A stretch of 64,000 bases of DNA, from the NCBI RefSeq assembly GCF_000002865.3, contig NW_001865051.1, positions 499,722 through 563,721 on the forward strand, given 5' to 3'. A program made the position numbers and the translations under genes. The DNA is from Monosiga brevicollis MX1. Taxonomy: Eukaryota; Opisthokonta; Choanoflagellata; Craspedida; Salpingoecidae. This document shows positions 28,101 to 40,100 of this stretch, in pieces (position 1 is the stretch's first letter; each line of letters begins with the position of its first letter). The notes beneath the pieces were generated by a model. It was not told the DNA's origin, searched no databases, and saw only the letters and a program-made list of their open reading frames with translations.

Positions 28101-29381
28101 AGCCCTGGCGTGTTTTTCTTCCAATTTTCTGCTCGCTCGCTTGGCACGGGCTCATGTTTGAAATTTTTTTGCCATCGCATCGTTGTTCAAATACAGAAGC
28201 AGCAAACCGAGGCCACCCAGACTGACCCTCCTGCTCACGATGAGGCGCACTGGAAGAATTTGATGGCTGAGAGCGCCGCCGAAGTGGCCGAGCTGCGTGA
28301 GACGCTTGCCGCTTCCAAACACCGAGAGACGGATTTGCAAACACACGTCACCAGGTACCGTGCTGCATCACTATTTCCTTGTTGTTTTATGTTCCAGAGC
28401 ATAGGTTGGCGTCAAAGCATCTGGTCCACAGTTCTCTCACACCCCATGCGTGCGTCCATTGCACGTTCTTTTGCTGTTGGTACATTTTGCTTGGATTGCA
28501 GGTTGGAAGCAGAGCTGGCTCGCTGTCAAGCAGCCTTGCAGCAGCCATCACCTCCACAACCACAGTCAGAAGCTCCCACCACAAAGCCAAGCCCAATCGT
28601 CGAGGACGTACCTCCCAGCCCGCCGCTCGAGCCATCCAAGGCCGTAGTAGCTCAAACTACGAAGGATACCCAACCTCCAAGGACAGAGGAGCCCTTTTCT
28701 CTTCCATTTGTGTAAGTGATGGGGATTTGATCTGGAACGGCCCGGCACCCACACGCCATCCGAACCTGGCGGTGTGTGTTTGACTGCGCCTTTTACACAC
28801 TTAGGGGCAATAAGCCAATTCGCACTTGGGCAAAAACAGACTGGAAGGCAGGGGCACCCCCGCCGTCAAGCGCACTGACAGGAACGATCCAGCCTTCAAT
28901 TTCTCCCATTGAAGATCGCGAAGAAGAGCTAGAGGACTGGCTGGAAGACTTGGCCCCACACCAGGAGGACACTGATTTGGACCTTGCACCCCCTTCTCGG
29001 CCAGCTTCAAGTGTTGTCCCGGCGCAGAGGCCGCCGCTCAATGTTCGACGCGAGCGACCGGCTACGTCGACAACACCTGCCCCTTCGACAACGCCTGCCC
29101 CTTCTTCAACAGCCGGACGTCCTCCGGTTCAGCCTCTCCCACCAAGCGCGCCAAAGACGCTTGCGCGGCGCCAGGTGCGTTTGGTCTCTCTGCCTCACGC
29201 TCGCACGCCATTGTTTTTTTCGTGAGCCATGTCGTGAGCGCAATCTAGGCTCGACAGCTTGGGCTGGACCTTTGCTCGCGGACACTAACGGCCCTTCTTT
29301 GTGCTTTCGGTCGTGTGATAGACGCCCATTCAACGTATCATGGCCGCCAAGAAGCGACATCAGGGGCACGCATTCAAGTGA
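25191..29381 (+). CDS. Long coiled-coil protein of unknown family
   Basis: Starting with MAASNLVEQIQVLQ at 25191, a series of small exons joins into one long protein. The N-terminal part is a moderately hydrophobic helical region (HVHVGSWYMPSVCAFELDVD, VVDWMANMLNELSTSVVTLA). From about 26010 to 28550 nearly every exon has heptad-type coiled coil, for example EEELATFRHLLEERD, ERSAAAEARVVELRDKFMLE, LDEARSTIAQLEQTLEERDQ, LNKRVQDMQAKLAT, AEVAELRETLAASKHRETDL and LEAELARCQAALQQ. The C-terminal part is proline/threonine-rich and disordered, with the acidic strip EEELEDWLEDLAPHQED and the repeated TTPAPSTTPAPSS. The last exon ends basic (RIMAAKKRHQGHAFK, stop 29379-29381). The layout fits a centrosomal, flagellar or scaffold protein, but I recognise no family. 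Several short exons in 25.3-26.7 kb and around 28.0 kb have uncertain boundaries, and it could in principle be two genes. Confidence 0.72.
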
Positions 29382-29598
29382 GATTGGAGATTGGGCGCGC
29401 AATGCAGGCCGCAATCTACCCGATAACGTCAGATGTACAAGAAAGTTTGCGTCAGAAATTCAATTGGCACGCGCGTGTTTGTTTCTGCACCCTCGGAATT
29501 TGACGCAGTACAAGAAAGCCACGCCAGGGTTGGATCCACAAGCATGGCGGGGATGACGAACAGGCCTGGCGGGGATGACGGACAGGCATGACAAGCTC

Positions 29599-31229
29599 TT
29601 ATTGGTCCAAAAGGGGTTTGATGTGCTTCTTTGCAAAGGCGGCAAACTTGGTGGGGGGACGTCCCAGCAAGGCAGCAGTATCAGAGGAGAGATCCTGACC
29701 ATGGTCTTGCACAAAATACGACAGCATCTCGACGTTGCCTCGAGCAAGCCACTCTGGCAGTCCCAGGGCTTGAAACGCAAGACTGGCCGTTTCTTCGTCC
29801 ACGTTTTCATAGGCAACGTTGTGCCCGGTGCTCATGGAGATGGCCGTTGCCTAATGAAGTGGCGAGGACACAACGTGCAATCAGCCGTTAAATGGGTGCC
29901 AGGACAGGGCTGAGCATAGAGTTGAGGGTGAGGCTGTACCGACAAACGCACAATTTGGTTGCCAGCTTGATATTCACCAATCAGGTTGTAGGTGCGACCC
30001 CCGTGCTCTTCGGGATCTACCAACAGTTTGGCGACGATCTGTCGCGGCAAACACATCATGTTCGCGTAAGCATGGCACATGGCAGTGCCCAATCGAACTG
30101 GTTCCACAGAATATGGCTGGGAACGAGTGAGAACGCACCTCGCCAATGTCCTCAAGATCAATGTGTGGGATAGCGCCAGCAGCGCCGCCACTGCCCAGCG
30201 GGTAATAGAGTGTGCCCGAGGCCATGGAGCCAAGGCTCCCGAAGAAATTTTGGTAAAAGAATCCCGAGCGTAGGATAATGGGCCGCAGCACCTGTTTGCC
30301 TGTATCACCCAGTTGCTTTTTGACGGGGGTACCGGCCTTGGCCTTGCAGTAGTCCTCGATGGCCGAAAACTGGCGTTGATATTCAATGGCTTGCTTGTCT
30401 GCGGGCGAGCAGGGGTGAGATGCAGCAACTCGTGCATGTGGGCTATATTTGGGGACAAGCGGTGAAGGTTCGCACCGGCATCCAGGACACTCATGATGAC
30501 GGGAAAGTCCACGCCATAGGTGATGCAGGCGTCGATGAATTTCTTTGTGGGAGTCACACGGTCTGAGCGAGCATCAGGGAGCCAGGCTTAGTGGGATGAC
30601 AGGGATGGGGCTGACAAAGTGTGTCAGTGGATGAAACACCTGACTGAAACTGCGAGAAGGAGGCCGCTGTAGGGGCAGGGCACCAAGACACGAACCGGGC
30701 GCGGTCGGGGTGGCCCAGAAGGCTGCGTTGACCTTGTCGTCAAAAGCCTTGCTGAGAAGAGCTGGCTGATCCACATCCGCACGCACAATCTGATGGTTGT
30801 CAGCGCAGGCAAAGTAGAGGCGGCGTGTCAGTGTGGCGAGTATGTCAGTGCGCGCGCGTTTATCTGCCTTGTCCAAGGATGAGAGCAGGGCAAAGAGGCA
30901 CCGCAGCATCAACTCACCTCGACATCAAGGTGCTCGAGCAAACGAGCGCGATCCATCTTGCGTACAGCAGCGCGGACCTTGATCTTGTCGCCATACTTGG
31001 CCAGCAACGCCTTCACAGTCTCATGACCTATGTGTTTGTGAGGTGGCGCAGGCCAAGCGTGTGAGTAAGTGCGTGCGTGCGTGCGTGCGTGCGTGTGAGA
31101 GTATTTGATGCAGCGAGGAGGCTCGGCCAGTATCACATCGGAAGAGGAAAGGGCCGACAACGACGCACCCGTGTTGGAATTGCCGGTAAACACCAAGACC
31201 ACCGGCTTGCTTTCAGCTTCTTCCGCCAT
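29599..31229 (-). CDS. NmrA-like NAD(P)-binding protein
   Basis: A Rossmann-fold protein of the atypical short-chain dehydrogenase group that includes NmrA and HSCARG. It starts at the ATG 31227-31229 with MAEEAESKPVVLVFTGNSNT, where GNSNTG replaces the usual GATGxxG nucleotide loop. HETVKALLAKYGDKIKVRAA and VRKMDRARLLEHLDVE follow, then IVRADVDQPALLSKAFDDKV (second strand and acidic residue). Next come TPTKKFIDACITYGVDFPVI and LRPIILRSGFFYQNFFGSLG, a typical NmrA substrate-side helix. AIPHIDLEDIGE and IVAKLLVDPEEHGGRTYNLI are the family's D-EDIG and NL-G motifs. The last exon holds the LPEWLARGNVEMLSYFVQDH helix and ends KPLLDQ at TAA 29599-29601. Redox sensing or quinone reduction is known for relatives; the activity here is not shown. 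It is divergent from MRPL1, with 365 bp between. Confidence 0.9.
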
Positions 31230-31594
31230 GGTACTGTTCACAGGAGGAGAGAAATAATCGGCACAGGCAAGTTAAAGGATCCACCAAAGTAAGGAGGGAG
31301 GGAGGAAAAACACCAAAAGACAAGATATGGCAACCAATGTGCATCACCCAGGGCGGAGTTCGATAACATACGTTTGTTGTCGACTCGAGGTACGTCCAGG
31401 CTGTGCTTCCACTTTTCTCAATTGCAGGGTGCAGCCTCCGCCCCCCGACTGGCTTGCTCCACCTCGACCGAAGTGCATGCATGCAAGGAACCTTTAGTTT
31501 TGCTTGTAAGCAACTTTATTAGACTGGCGAAGACAGTGAAGTTGAAGATGGTGGACGGTGTTGCAACTGGTGTTTTGAACATACACTTACCACG
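31230..31594. other. Divergent promoter region, NmrA-like/MRPL1
   Basis: Short spacer between two genes that start away from each other; it should hold both promoters. I see no other feature. Confidence 0.55.
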
Positions 31595-33402
31595 ATGATG
31601 GCGACCACCACGGGCGCGCGGCTGCTGTGCGGCGGCGGTTCCCAGCTCCGCTTCGTTGTGGCGGCAGCGGCAGCCGGTACAGGACGCAGCTCTTTGACGG
31701 CTCTAGCCAAACGGTATGTGGGCACCATGGTTTATTGTCGTGCGCTGTGTTGGAGTCAGCACTCGTGTGCACCATGTCGGCATGGCCCAATTTATGCTCT
31801 GACCTTACCCGTCCTCGTGCTGCTTGATCATCTGCGGCGGTTCTCCATCATGTGCAGCCCGGCACTGCGTAGCGCGGTGCTGGTGGCTCGCGCTGGACTA
31901 GCCACGACACCACGTGTGCTCTCCTCGGCCACCGCCACGGCAGCGGAAGAGGGCCAAAAGCCACCCTTCGTCGTGCCGGAAGACGTGCCAGCCATTCAGT
32001 ACGCGTTTGAGCTGCACACGCGCCTTTGTTGGCCCAAGCAACGACAACTCATCCATTCCCTCGCTCCGTACGACTCGCATTCTTTGTTTCGTGCTGCCTT
32101 GCTTTGCCTCGTACGGCCGCAGGTTTGTGCAACAGCAGACCGAGCCAGTTTTTGACTTTGAGTCTGCAACTCAAGTACTTCGGGCCTTGTCTGTCAACCC
32201 CGAAACCATTGAGGCCCATTTCAAGGTCTCTATGCGTGGTGATAAGACGGTAAGGGCGTGACCTCTGACTCATCCCATTGCACCAAATTTGCGCAAGTGC
32301 CGACAAAGCTTGGCGCTTCCTTATCGCGCTTGTGCCTTGATGCCACGTTTTCGCTTCTCTCTCCGCAGAAGAAGAAGGGCCGCCCACGTGACCCCATCCG
32401 CGGCGTCTTGGTCATGCCAAACCTTTTCCGGCCGCTTCGCCGTGTTGTTGTTTTTGCAGATGTACGGACTCGACTTGCTGCTGCGCTATGCAGCTGCCTG
32501 CTTTGGCGCGCCGTTATTTGATGGACAAAATCAATTTTAGCGTTTGGTCACGGTACCGGATCTCATTCCTATTTCGTTCCTTAGGGCGAGGATGCACAAC
32601 TGGCCCGTGAGGCTGGCGCGTACCGCGTAGGCGGACCTGAAATGCTCGCCGATGTATGTCTTGATGACCTGTGTATCCTCATCACCCAATGACCTTATCC
32701 GTGCAGGTCAAGATCTCATAGCCGATTGTCCATCTACAACAGTTTGAGCGTGGGCGCATCGAGTATGACATTATCATGGCCACCACAAGTATGGCCCGCG
32801 AAATCAAGCGCGAGGGAGGTCGCGTGCTTCGCGCCAACATGCCCACGGAGAAGAAGGGTGAGTTTTGCTGTTCTTGGCTTGGCCCGCTGGTCAATGATTC
32901 CACATCAAAGTCACCTGCTGATGCATTCCGCTCTCCCTTGCGTAGGAACCGTGGTTGATGACATCGCCGAGGCCGTGCCTCGAGTAGCTCGTGGTGTCAG
33001 CTTTCGAAGCGATGCTCATGGCGCCATCAACATTCCCGTTGCCAAGGTGAGGCGTCCTATGCACCGCTGTCATTGGTCGCGGGTTCCTCCCGCCCATGCA
33101 AGCGTTGCGCGCTCTTTGCGACGCTCGTATCGTCGGGCCATTAGTTTTGTGTCTTGCCCTTTTGGTGCCAGTTTTCCTTGCCTTTCACGTCTTGCGGTCC
33201 TGCTGTTGACGCGCTGGGATGTGAATAGACTACCATGACGGTGGAACAAATTGAGGCCAACGTGGTCGCGGCCATGCAGGGCCTGATGACATACAGCCTG
33301 GGCGAGCGCACCAAGTTTATTGAACAGCTGTATCTGTCCGCACAGCAGACCCCTGGCATGCGCGTGACCCATGATCCTCTGGTTGCGCAGGCGCTCGAGT
33401 AG
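31595..33402 (+). CDS. MRPL1: Mitochondrial ribosomal protein L1 (uL1m)
   Basis: A large-subunit protein of the mitochondrial ribosome that forms the L1 stalk. The chosen start is the ATG at 31595 (the first of two, MMATTTGARLLCGGG). This exon ends LTALAKR and joins in phase to PALRSAVLVARAGLATTPRV, together making an Arg/Ala/Ser-rich, acid-free mitochondrial presequence. The body has EPVFDFESATQVLRALSVNP, then KKKGRPRDPIRGVLVMPNLF (the bacterial DP-RG-v-LP block), GEDAQLAREAGAYRVGGPEM, FERGRIEYDIIMATTSMARE, KKGTVVDDIAEAVPRVARGV and DAHGAINIPVAK. The final exon TTMTVEQIEANVVAAMQGLM is the normal L1 C-terminal helix, with the stop at 33400-33402. All L1 signature blocks are present in order. 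An alternative start at 31851 (MCSPALRS) would give a shorter presequence. Confidence 0.91.
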
Positions 33403-33814
33403 GCTTGCAGTGTACTGCCACAGGCTTGTCGTGCCACCGATTTTTGTTTTTGTTTTTACCTGACATGCACCCTGCATCTCTCCCTCCCTTCCTCTTTCTT
33501 TTCTGCAACTACTTGCCATGGCCTACGGGTGTCTGAGCCGAGCTGTATGACCTATTTCTCAATTAAACAAAAGATGAACAAAGGCATTCAGAGGCCTTTC
33601 CTTCCCTCTTTATGTTGCCTGCCTTGTACTTTCTCTGTTTGCGCTATGCAGAGTTAAAGCAGCAACCGTGCATCCTCAAAACTGTATGGCAGCAAGCTTT
33701 CTTTTCATGCTTCCATAGCTTCACGATGTGGGGTGAGCTCGGTCTTCCATTCCACCAGACGAAAGGCTCTGCGAACAGTGGGCAGGTGATGAGGAGCGCG
33801 TCTGCGGCTCAGAC
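33403..33814. other. Convergent spacer
   Basis: MRPL1 and the unknown membrane-protein gene end toward each other here. I see nothing coding; it is likely two 3' untranslated regions. Confidence 0.55.
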
Positions 33815-36384
33815 TTACAAGCGTGCGGGCACAAACCTGAGGATATCCACCAAATGGCGCACAAGAGGCCGCAAGCCTGCACCGAGAAGCGTCTCGAGAG
33901 CGTCGGCAAGCGTGGCACCGGTTTGACGCACCAGGACCAGCGCCGGGTGGATAAAGCCATGGAAGAGGGCATGTAGCAGGGGTTTGAAGATAATGTCCCC
34001 TACCAACGCCAATAGTTCGATAATCACCTGCCACCGGGGCACCGAAACGGATGTCAGCTGCGCTCATTGATCCGCATTGTGCCACAAATCGAGACCACCA
34101 ACCTTGCGGACAATATGCAGCAGCAGGCCCACAAGCTCAAATAGGAGGGCCAGAAAGATGTTGATGCCCGCCTTGAGGACCGCGAAAACCGCGGCAAACA
34201 CTTGCCGCGACTCCTTTTCAACAGTAATAGCACAATGGTCAATGCCGTGACTACCGTTGTAGCCGCGCGCATGGTATCCATCGCGGTCATAGTTGAACAC
34301 AAACGTTTCCTTGGGCATCTTGGCCACGTTCCCACCACAAGCGCTCTCCTCGGCGCTCCATGGCACTGGCACCAGTTCCACGAACACAACAAGCACATGT
34401 CAAATAGCAGTAGATAGCAGGGGGGGGGGGGGGCGGGTGAGAACCACACGCCGCACACTTGGCACGGACCAGGCACATATGCATCGAGGCCCCATGCATC
34501 ACTTACGATCGCCTCCGGCATAATCAAAATGGTGAGTGGAGGCTTGGTCTGCGGGCCGACCTGAAGTCCAGCTGTGAGCGGATGGCAGCCCAGGTGCATG
34601 CCACGAGGATGTAGCATTCCGGGATCCCAGGCTTTCAGCGGCAGTGATGGGTGCTGGGGCGCCTCCAGGCCCAGAAGCCACGGGGGGCGTGCCCGCTGCA
34701 GTCACTGGTACCAGCTTCTCGGTGGGCTCAAAGGTTGGGGTAGAGCTTGGCGTGTGGCCAACTTCAGACGTTACCGTGTGTTGCGTCTCCATGGAAAGCG
34801 GTGTCGTGCTGGCTGGCTGGCGTCGTCCGAAGAGCCGTGAAGATGCCGATCGCTCTGTTGTTGTTGCAATGTCAGCAGCTTGGTCTCGTTTCTTAGGCTT
34901 GCTCCTATCCTTCTTGGAAGTCTTTTCTTTATCTCGGCGCTGTGGACACAGCGTAGGGGTATGTGTGGGGAATGGACAGTCGCGGGTAAGAAATGCAACG
35001 GTGTGTAGGCCTGTGATTGGAAACGTGTACGCACCGAGCGGGAACTGCGCTTGGCAACGCGAGATTTCGTTGGTTGCACTGGTGGCTGTTGGTTTGGATT
35101 AGCCAAGTGCTCGTCTTGATCATCCTCATCCTCATCCTCATCCTCGTCTTCATCGTCGTTGATAGCATGGTCCCTGTCGACTTTGGCCAGGCCTTGCGTG
35201 GTAGGTGGGGCCATCTGTTGCGTAACGGCCGGCATTGGGCTCGGAGCAGATGCATGGGCCTATCGAGCGGAGGGCGACTCATGGTTCAGCAAGCACACGC
35301 GCCAAGGAACAATCCACGGGGTGGGCAGGCGCACCGGGACTGGCGAAGCAAAAGCGGTCGCACGGGCAGACACATTGGCTTCTAGATCTAATCAGGCAAG
35401 CCATGCAAGAGATTGTTGGGTCCCATGTTAACAGAGACAGGGACGCTCGTCACGCGGCGCCTCGAGCAGGCCAACAAAGACGGTACCAGGTTGGTGCATG
35501 GGCTTTGCCGTCGGCTTGGAAGCATTGCTGGGGATCGTGTGCTCGGATGGCGCCGTTTTGGGGGGTGTTTGGGATCCCGATGGAGCTCCCACAGTTGTTT
35601 TGCGCTGGGCCAAGGGCGAGGAGGCGGGCGGTGCAGTTTTTGGGACAGACTTGGTTTCTGCCCCTTCATCAGGAGAATCCCAGTCGGATTCGATGCCAGC
35701 GTTAGCTCCTGTAGGTTCGTTGGCAGCAAAAGCCTTGACCACCTGGGTTGTGGAGGAAGCTAGATGAGTGCTGCGTGCCACCGGCGACCGCACGCGACCT
35801 GCGTGGCGTACCTTGGGCGGTTGCTTTGGCGAGGGGACGGGCGAGGGGTCTTCATCACCGGACATAAAGTCCCAGGAGTTGTCACTCTCCGCCTACGCGT
35901 GGGATTTGGTGTGATGAACAAGGTGGAAATGCGACCCAGGCCTTGCGCACGCGGGGTTGCGCGCACCATGTCGGTTTTGTCGCGAAGAAGGCTCGTCAAC
36001 GGCGGGCGTTCAGGCTACACAAGGACGGGCCGAGGCCAAAGTGAGCTGGCATCAATTCTGAGCCCTGCATTGACATGCACATGGGAAGCTGTGCAAAAAA
36101 AAAAAAGGTAATTGGCGCGTTGCCAAGTTCCATGGCTTACTGTACCTGGTTGGCAGCGCGCTGGAACAGCATGGTACGTGCGGTGGCAGCAAGGCAAGCA
36201 GGGCGGTTGTCAGGGTGTGCGAGAATGCCTCGACCTGACGTGCGGGTGAACATTGGGCAGGGACTAGCACCTGTTGCCGAGTGGTAGGCAATGTCTCGGC
36301 GTCAATGGATGCCTGATATCCGGAGAGGCGATTGGAACTACGGCCACCGGGGATGGCACTGCTGGCCTCGGACCGTAGCGGCAT
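33815..36384 (-). CDS. Unrecognised protein: disordered acidic N-terminal part, hydrophobic C-terminal part
   Basis: The start chosen is the ATG at 36382-36384 (MPLRSEASSAIPGGRSSNRL). A 15-base micro-exon (RAANQ, about 36149-36163) and AESDNSWDFMSGDEDPSPVP follow in phase. Then come a proline/threonine-rich segment (KTAPPASSPLAQRKTTVGAP), an acidic run of Asp-Glu pairs near 35125-35160 (DDQDEHLANPNQQPPVQPTK) and a Lys/Arg-rich strip (RRDKEKTSKKDRSKPKKRDQ). The C-terminal exons are different: KETFVFNYDRDGYHARGYNG is followed by hydrophobic helices (VFAAVFAVLKAGINIFLALL, FELVGLLLHIVRK, VIIELLALVGDIIFKPLLHA), ending LRPLVRHLVDILRFVPARL at TAA 33815-33817. This suggests a long cytosolic disordered region followed by two or three membrane or membrane-lying helices. 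I recognise no family. The stretch 34400-34600, with a poly-G run at about 34421-34431, and the early exons are uncertain. Confidence 0.6.
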
Positions 36385-37129
36385 GCCCTTTGCCTCTTCA
36401 CACCTGCCAGCTGGGCACAGGTGCAGCTCGCACTACAAAGGCAGCAAGCTCCAGAAGAGCCGGTTCTGCTTTCGCTTGACGGTTGCGTCACCTGCCAAGC
36501 CCAAGCAACCGTGAGCTCCTTCACCTACAAACGCAGAACGACGGGCTGCGCGCACCCCCGCCCCTGCCTCGCGATCCGACGTACCGTACCAACACTTCCA
36601 ACTCGAAAAAAAAAAAAAAAAAAAGGAAAAATTTCAAACAAAAAATTTAAAAATTCACTCTCTCTCTCAAAATGTCAGCACACATTCACAACCACAACAG
36701 TGCCAATCTAAGAACACACTCTGTCTCTGTCTCTCTGTCTCTCTCTCTCTCTCTCTGTCGTTATTAAATTTTGCTCTTTCTCTCTCTCTCTCTCTCTCTC
36801 TCTTTTTTATTTTTTTTATTTTGTGTTTCTGACTCTCTCATCTCTCTCGTCTCTCTCTTCTCTGGTCTCGTCTCTGTGTGTGTGTGTCCGTGTGTCTCGG
36901 TCGCTGTCGTTTTTGTTGGTGTCGGTGTCGGTGTTGGTGTCGGTGTCGGTGGCGGCAGGGGGCGGGAATCGCAGGGTTGGAAGGAGAAGGACGAGAGGTG
37001 GGTGGTGGGGCTGCACCATCGAGGGCGCGGATCTGGATCTGTGGGTGCGGATGGGCGCGTCCCAAATAGTTGTTCAGGGCTTTGCCCCCGTTTCGAGCCC
37101 CTGATGCGCTCGGCTCGTCAGCAGGAGCC
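36385..37129. other. Divergent region with CT, poly-A and GGTGTC repeats
   Basis: Spacer between the unknown membrane-protein gene and the TRAF7-like gene. It has a poly-A run at about 36605-36624, CT-rich tracts at about 36720-36805 and a short tandem GGTGTC-type repeat at about 36915-36955. Presumably both promoters lie here; the open frames are low-complexity. Confidence 0.65.
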
Positions 37130-40100
37130 ATGGCACACAAGCGGTCCATGTCCATTGTGGCCCAGGTGCCAGAGACGCAGCAGCTGTTGTTTTCTAGTCC
37201 CGTACCAGCAGCCCTACGCTGCCCATTGTGCGAGCGCGTGTTTCAAGATCCGGTCATCGCCATCGACTGTGGGCACAGCTTTTGCCAGGAATGCTTGAGC
37301 GATGCGGCCGATCAGGGCCTCTGCTGCCCACGGGATGCCGACTCCAAGCTCGACGCGACGCGTGTCATCCCCAATAAAGCCATTGCCGATCAGATTCGAG
37401 AACTTCATGTCTATTGCCCCAATTGCGAGTGTGTCCCGGCCTCGCGCGAGGAAATGGCCAAGTCCGACACACACAACCGGCTCATTTACGACGCTGCGGG
37501 GCAGCCCGTGGGCATGGTGGCCAACAGCGGGTGCACATACTGCACCTCGGTGGCTGAGGTGCCTCAACATCTTACCAACTGCGCATTCATGCCCGTGCCT
37601 TGCCCCAATGCTGCCGAATGTGGTCTCATCCCCGCCCATCGTCTCAACGCCCACATCTCCATCTGCCCACACACCCCTTGCCGTTACGCCGGTTTTGGCT
37701 GCACCTTTCGCAGTACGCCAGAAGAGGTGGCTCAACATAGCAACCAGGCCTGTGAGTACGGCGACGAACCCCTAGCCCGCCAAGGCCGCCTCTTGCAATC
37801 CCTGGTGGAGACAGCCGACCAGCTCACCGTCCTCGTTGAGAGTCTCCACGCCAAGGCCATGGATCTCGAAGCCCGACAAGAGGACTTGGCGCAAGGCAAG
37901 CCGCATCCGCTTACCCTCAGTCGACGTCCCAGTGTCGGAGCCGGCGCGCGCGCGCGTGCACTGCCTCCCAATCGCGCTGGCTGGGGTGCGGAGCAATATG
38001 AGCGGACAGGAGTTGGTCCCACGAACCACGATGGTCCGGCTGTCGGCGATGGCCGGCCGACCATGCCGTTGTGGATGCAGGAGGCGCAGGCCAAGTTTGG
38101 CCGGGCCGATGCGGATGACCTATTGGACAGCTGGCACGATGATCGGTACCATCGTATCAGTGCTGTGCATCGCCCCTCCGTTGAGGTCTCGATGCACAAA
38201 CAACACCTCAAACCACACAACCACGGCCTTGGGCGCGTCGCGTTGCCAAACGGCCAAGAACTGGAGCTGCCCTTCAACTACCAGTGTGACGGTACTCTAA
38301 GAGCTCACCTTGGCCCCGTTTGGTGTATCGAGTGCTACGAAGATCTCATGTTCTCTGCCGGCAGCGACGAAACGGACATTCATGTCTGGGACCTCGCACC
38401 GCGTGAGCCCAAACGGCTTCGCCTCCTACAGGGTCACCAGGCCATGGTGCATAGCCTGCATGTCCGGGATAACCGGCTTTTTAGTGGCGATGAAGCGCGT
38501 CTCGTACGGGTCTGGGACCTTGAGACCTTTGAGTGCCTCCTCTCCTTTGAGGCCTGCCGCCACATTGTCAGCACTCTGGTATCGGCACAGAACCTGCTTA
38601 TTGCCGGCTCCTACGCAAGCATGGCTGTCTGGAACATCGACTCCAAACGCCGGCACACCGTGGTCACACAGGGCTTGACCCACTGGATTCGAGCCATGTG
38701 TGTCACAGAGGACGAACGCTACCTCTTCACCGCCACCCACGATCTGGTTTGTATGCCACCTCGTTTCTCGTTTTCGTTCGTTCGTTTTTTTTTTTGTTTT
38801 TTTTTTGTTTTTTGTTTTTTTTTGATATTTCGGCCCAAGGCACAAATTCGAAGCAACGTTTTGCTCCTGTGTCTCACCTCATTTGCATTTCTATTTTTCT
38901 TCCTTTTCTCTCGCTTGTTGGGTTTTCTGGACATCTCAATAGATCAAGGCCTGGGAGGTGCCCGACTTCACAGAGGCCTGCAAGATCAAGACAAACTACG
39001 GCAGCATCCACTCAATGACCCTTACACCGCGCCACATCATCATCGGTATGTGCGCATTCACACTTTGAGTCGCTTCAGGCGCCATTGGCAATATATCTTG
39101 GTGCTGCGCCGGTCTGACAGCTCACTGTAATCTGCTTTTAAAAAAAAAAAAATGGTGAACAGGGACCTACAATCGTCACATTCACATATATTCAATCCGC
39201 GACCAGCAACATGTGCTCGAGCTCAAGGGTCACCTTGGCACGTAAGTGAACGCGCATTTGAATACCCAGCACCCTTGCTTTGCTCCTTTGCTTGCTCAAG
39301 CACGCGCACCTCAAACTCGGCGATGCACATGCTGCTTGTCTCGATCCCGGGGCTTAGGGTGCACTCGCTGGCTGTTTCAATTTCCGGGCGCTTCCTCTTT
39401 TCCGCTTCCCTAGATCAAACCACAAAGGTATGAGAGCTTGTTGGGCGATCAAATTTGTGGAGCGTGCCATCTCACCATCTGACACAGCATGCCATGTCGT
39501 GTATACGTCACTCATGTTGCGGCAAATTTGCGAGGCAGGTGTGGGATTTGGAAAAGCAAGGCTTGATTATCCAGTCCTTGAATCGGCATGATGCATCCGT
39601 CAATGTTCTCAAGTGGTCTGGCAATCGCCTCCTGACTGGGTCCGCCGATTGCACCATCAAGGTATGCTGCACCTGACACGTTCTGCTTTTGACGTGGGCG
39701 CAAGGGTGGCTGTAATTCCACCACATGTTGCTGCGCTAATTGTGCATCAGAAAAGCACACACCCCCTAAGAAAATAAATAAATCTGGGAGCTTGTACTGT
39801 GAATGACCGTATGCCCTGCGTGTGCCTTTGGGATGACGACCTCTTCTTGATAGTTGTATCACGCATACCAAGGTCCGGCAGAAGTGGTGGACCGCAAGCA
39901 GGACGTGAATGAAATTGGCAACTTCCAGGCGTGCTGGGGTGGAGGCAAGCTTCCGGGCATCCCGGTGGTCATGACTGGCGGCAAGAGCGAGCCACCAGTT
40001 GATTCGCATCCTCTTATGCACAGCCTCAACTCAAGCGACTCGCGTACTCCGGTCCCTTCCATTGCTAGTAACGAGGCGCCGGCCACGATTAGCAATATGA

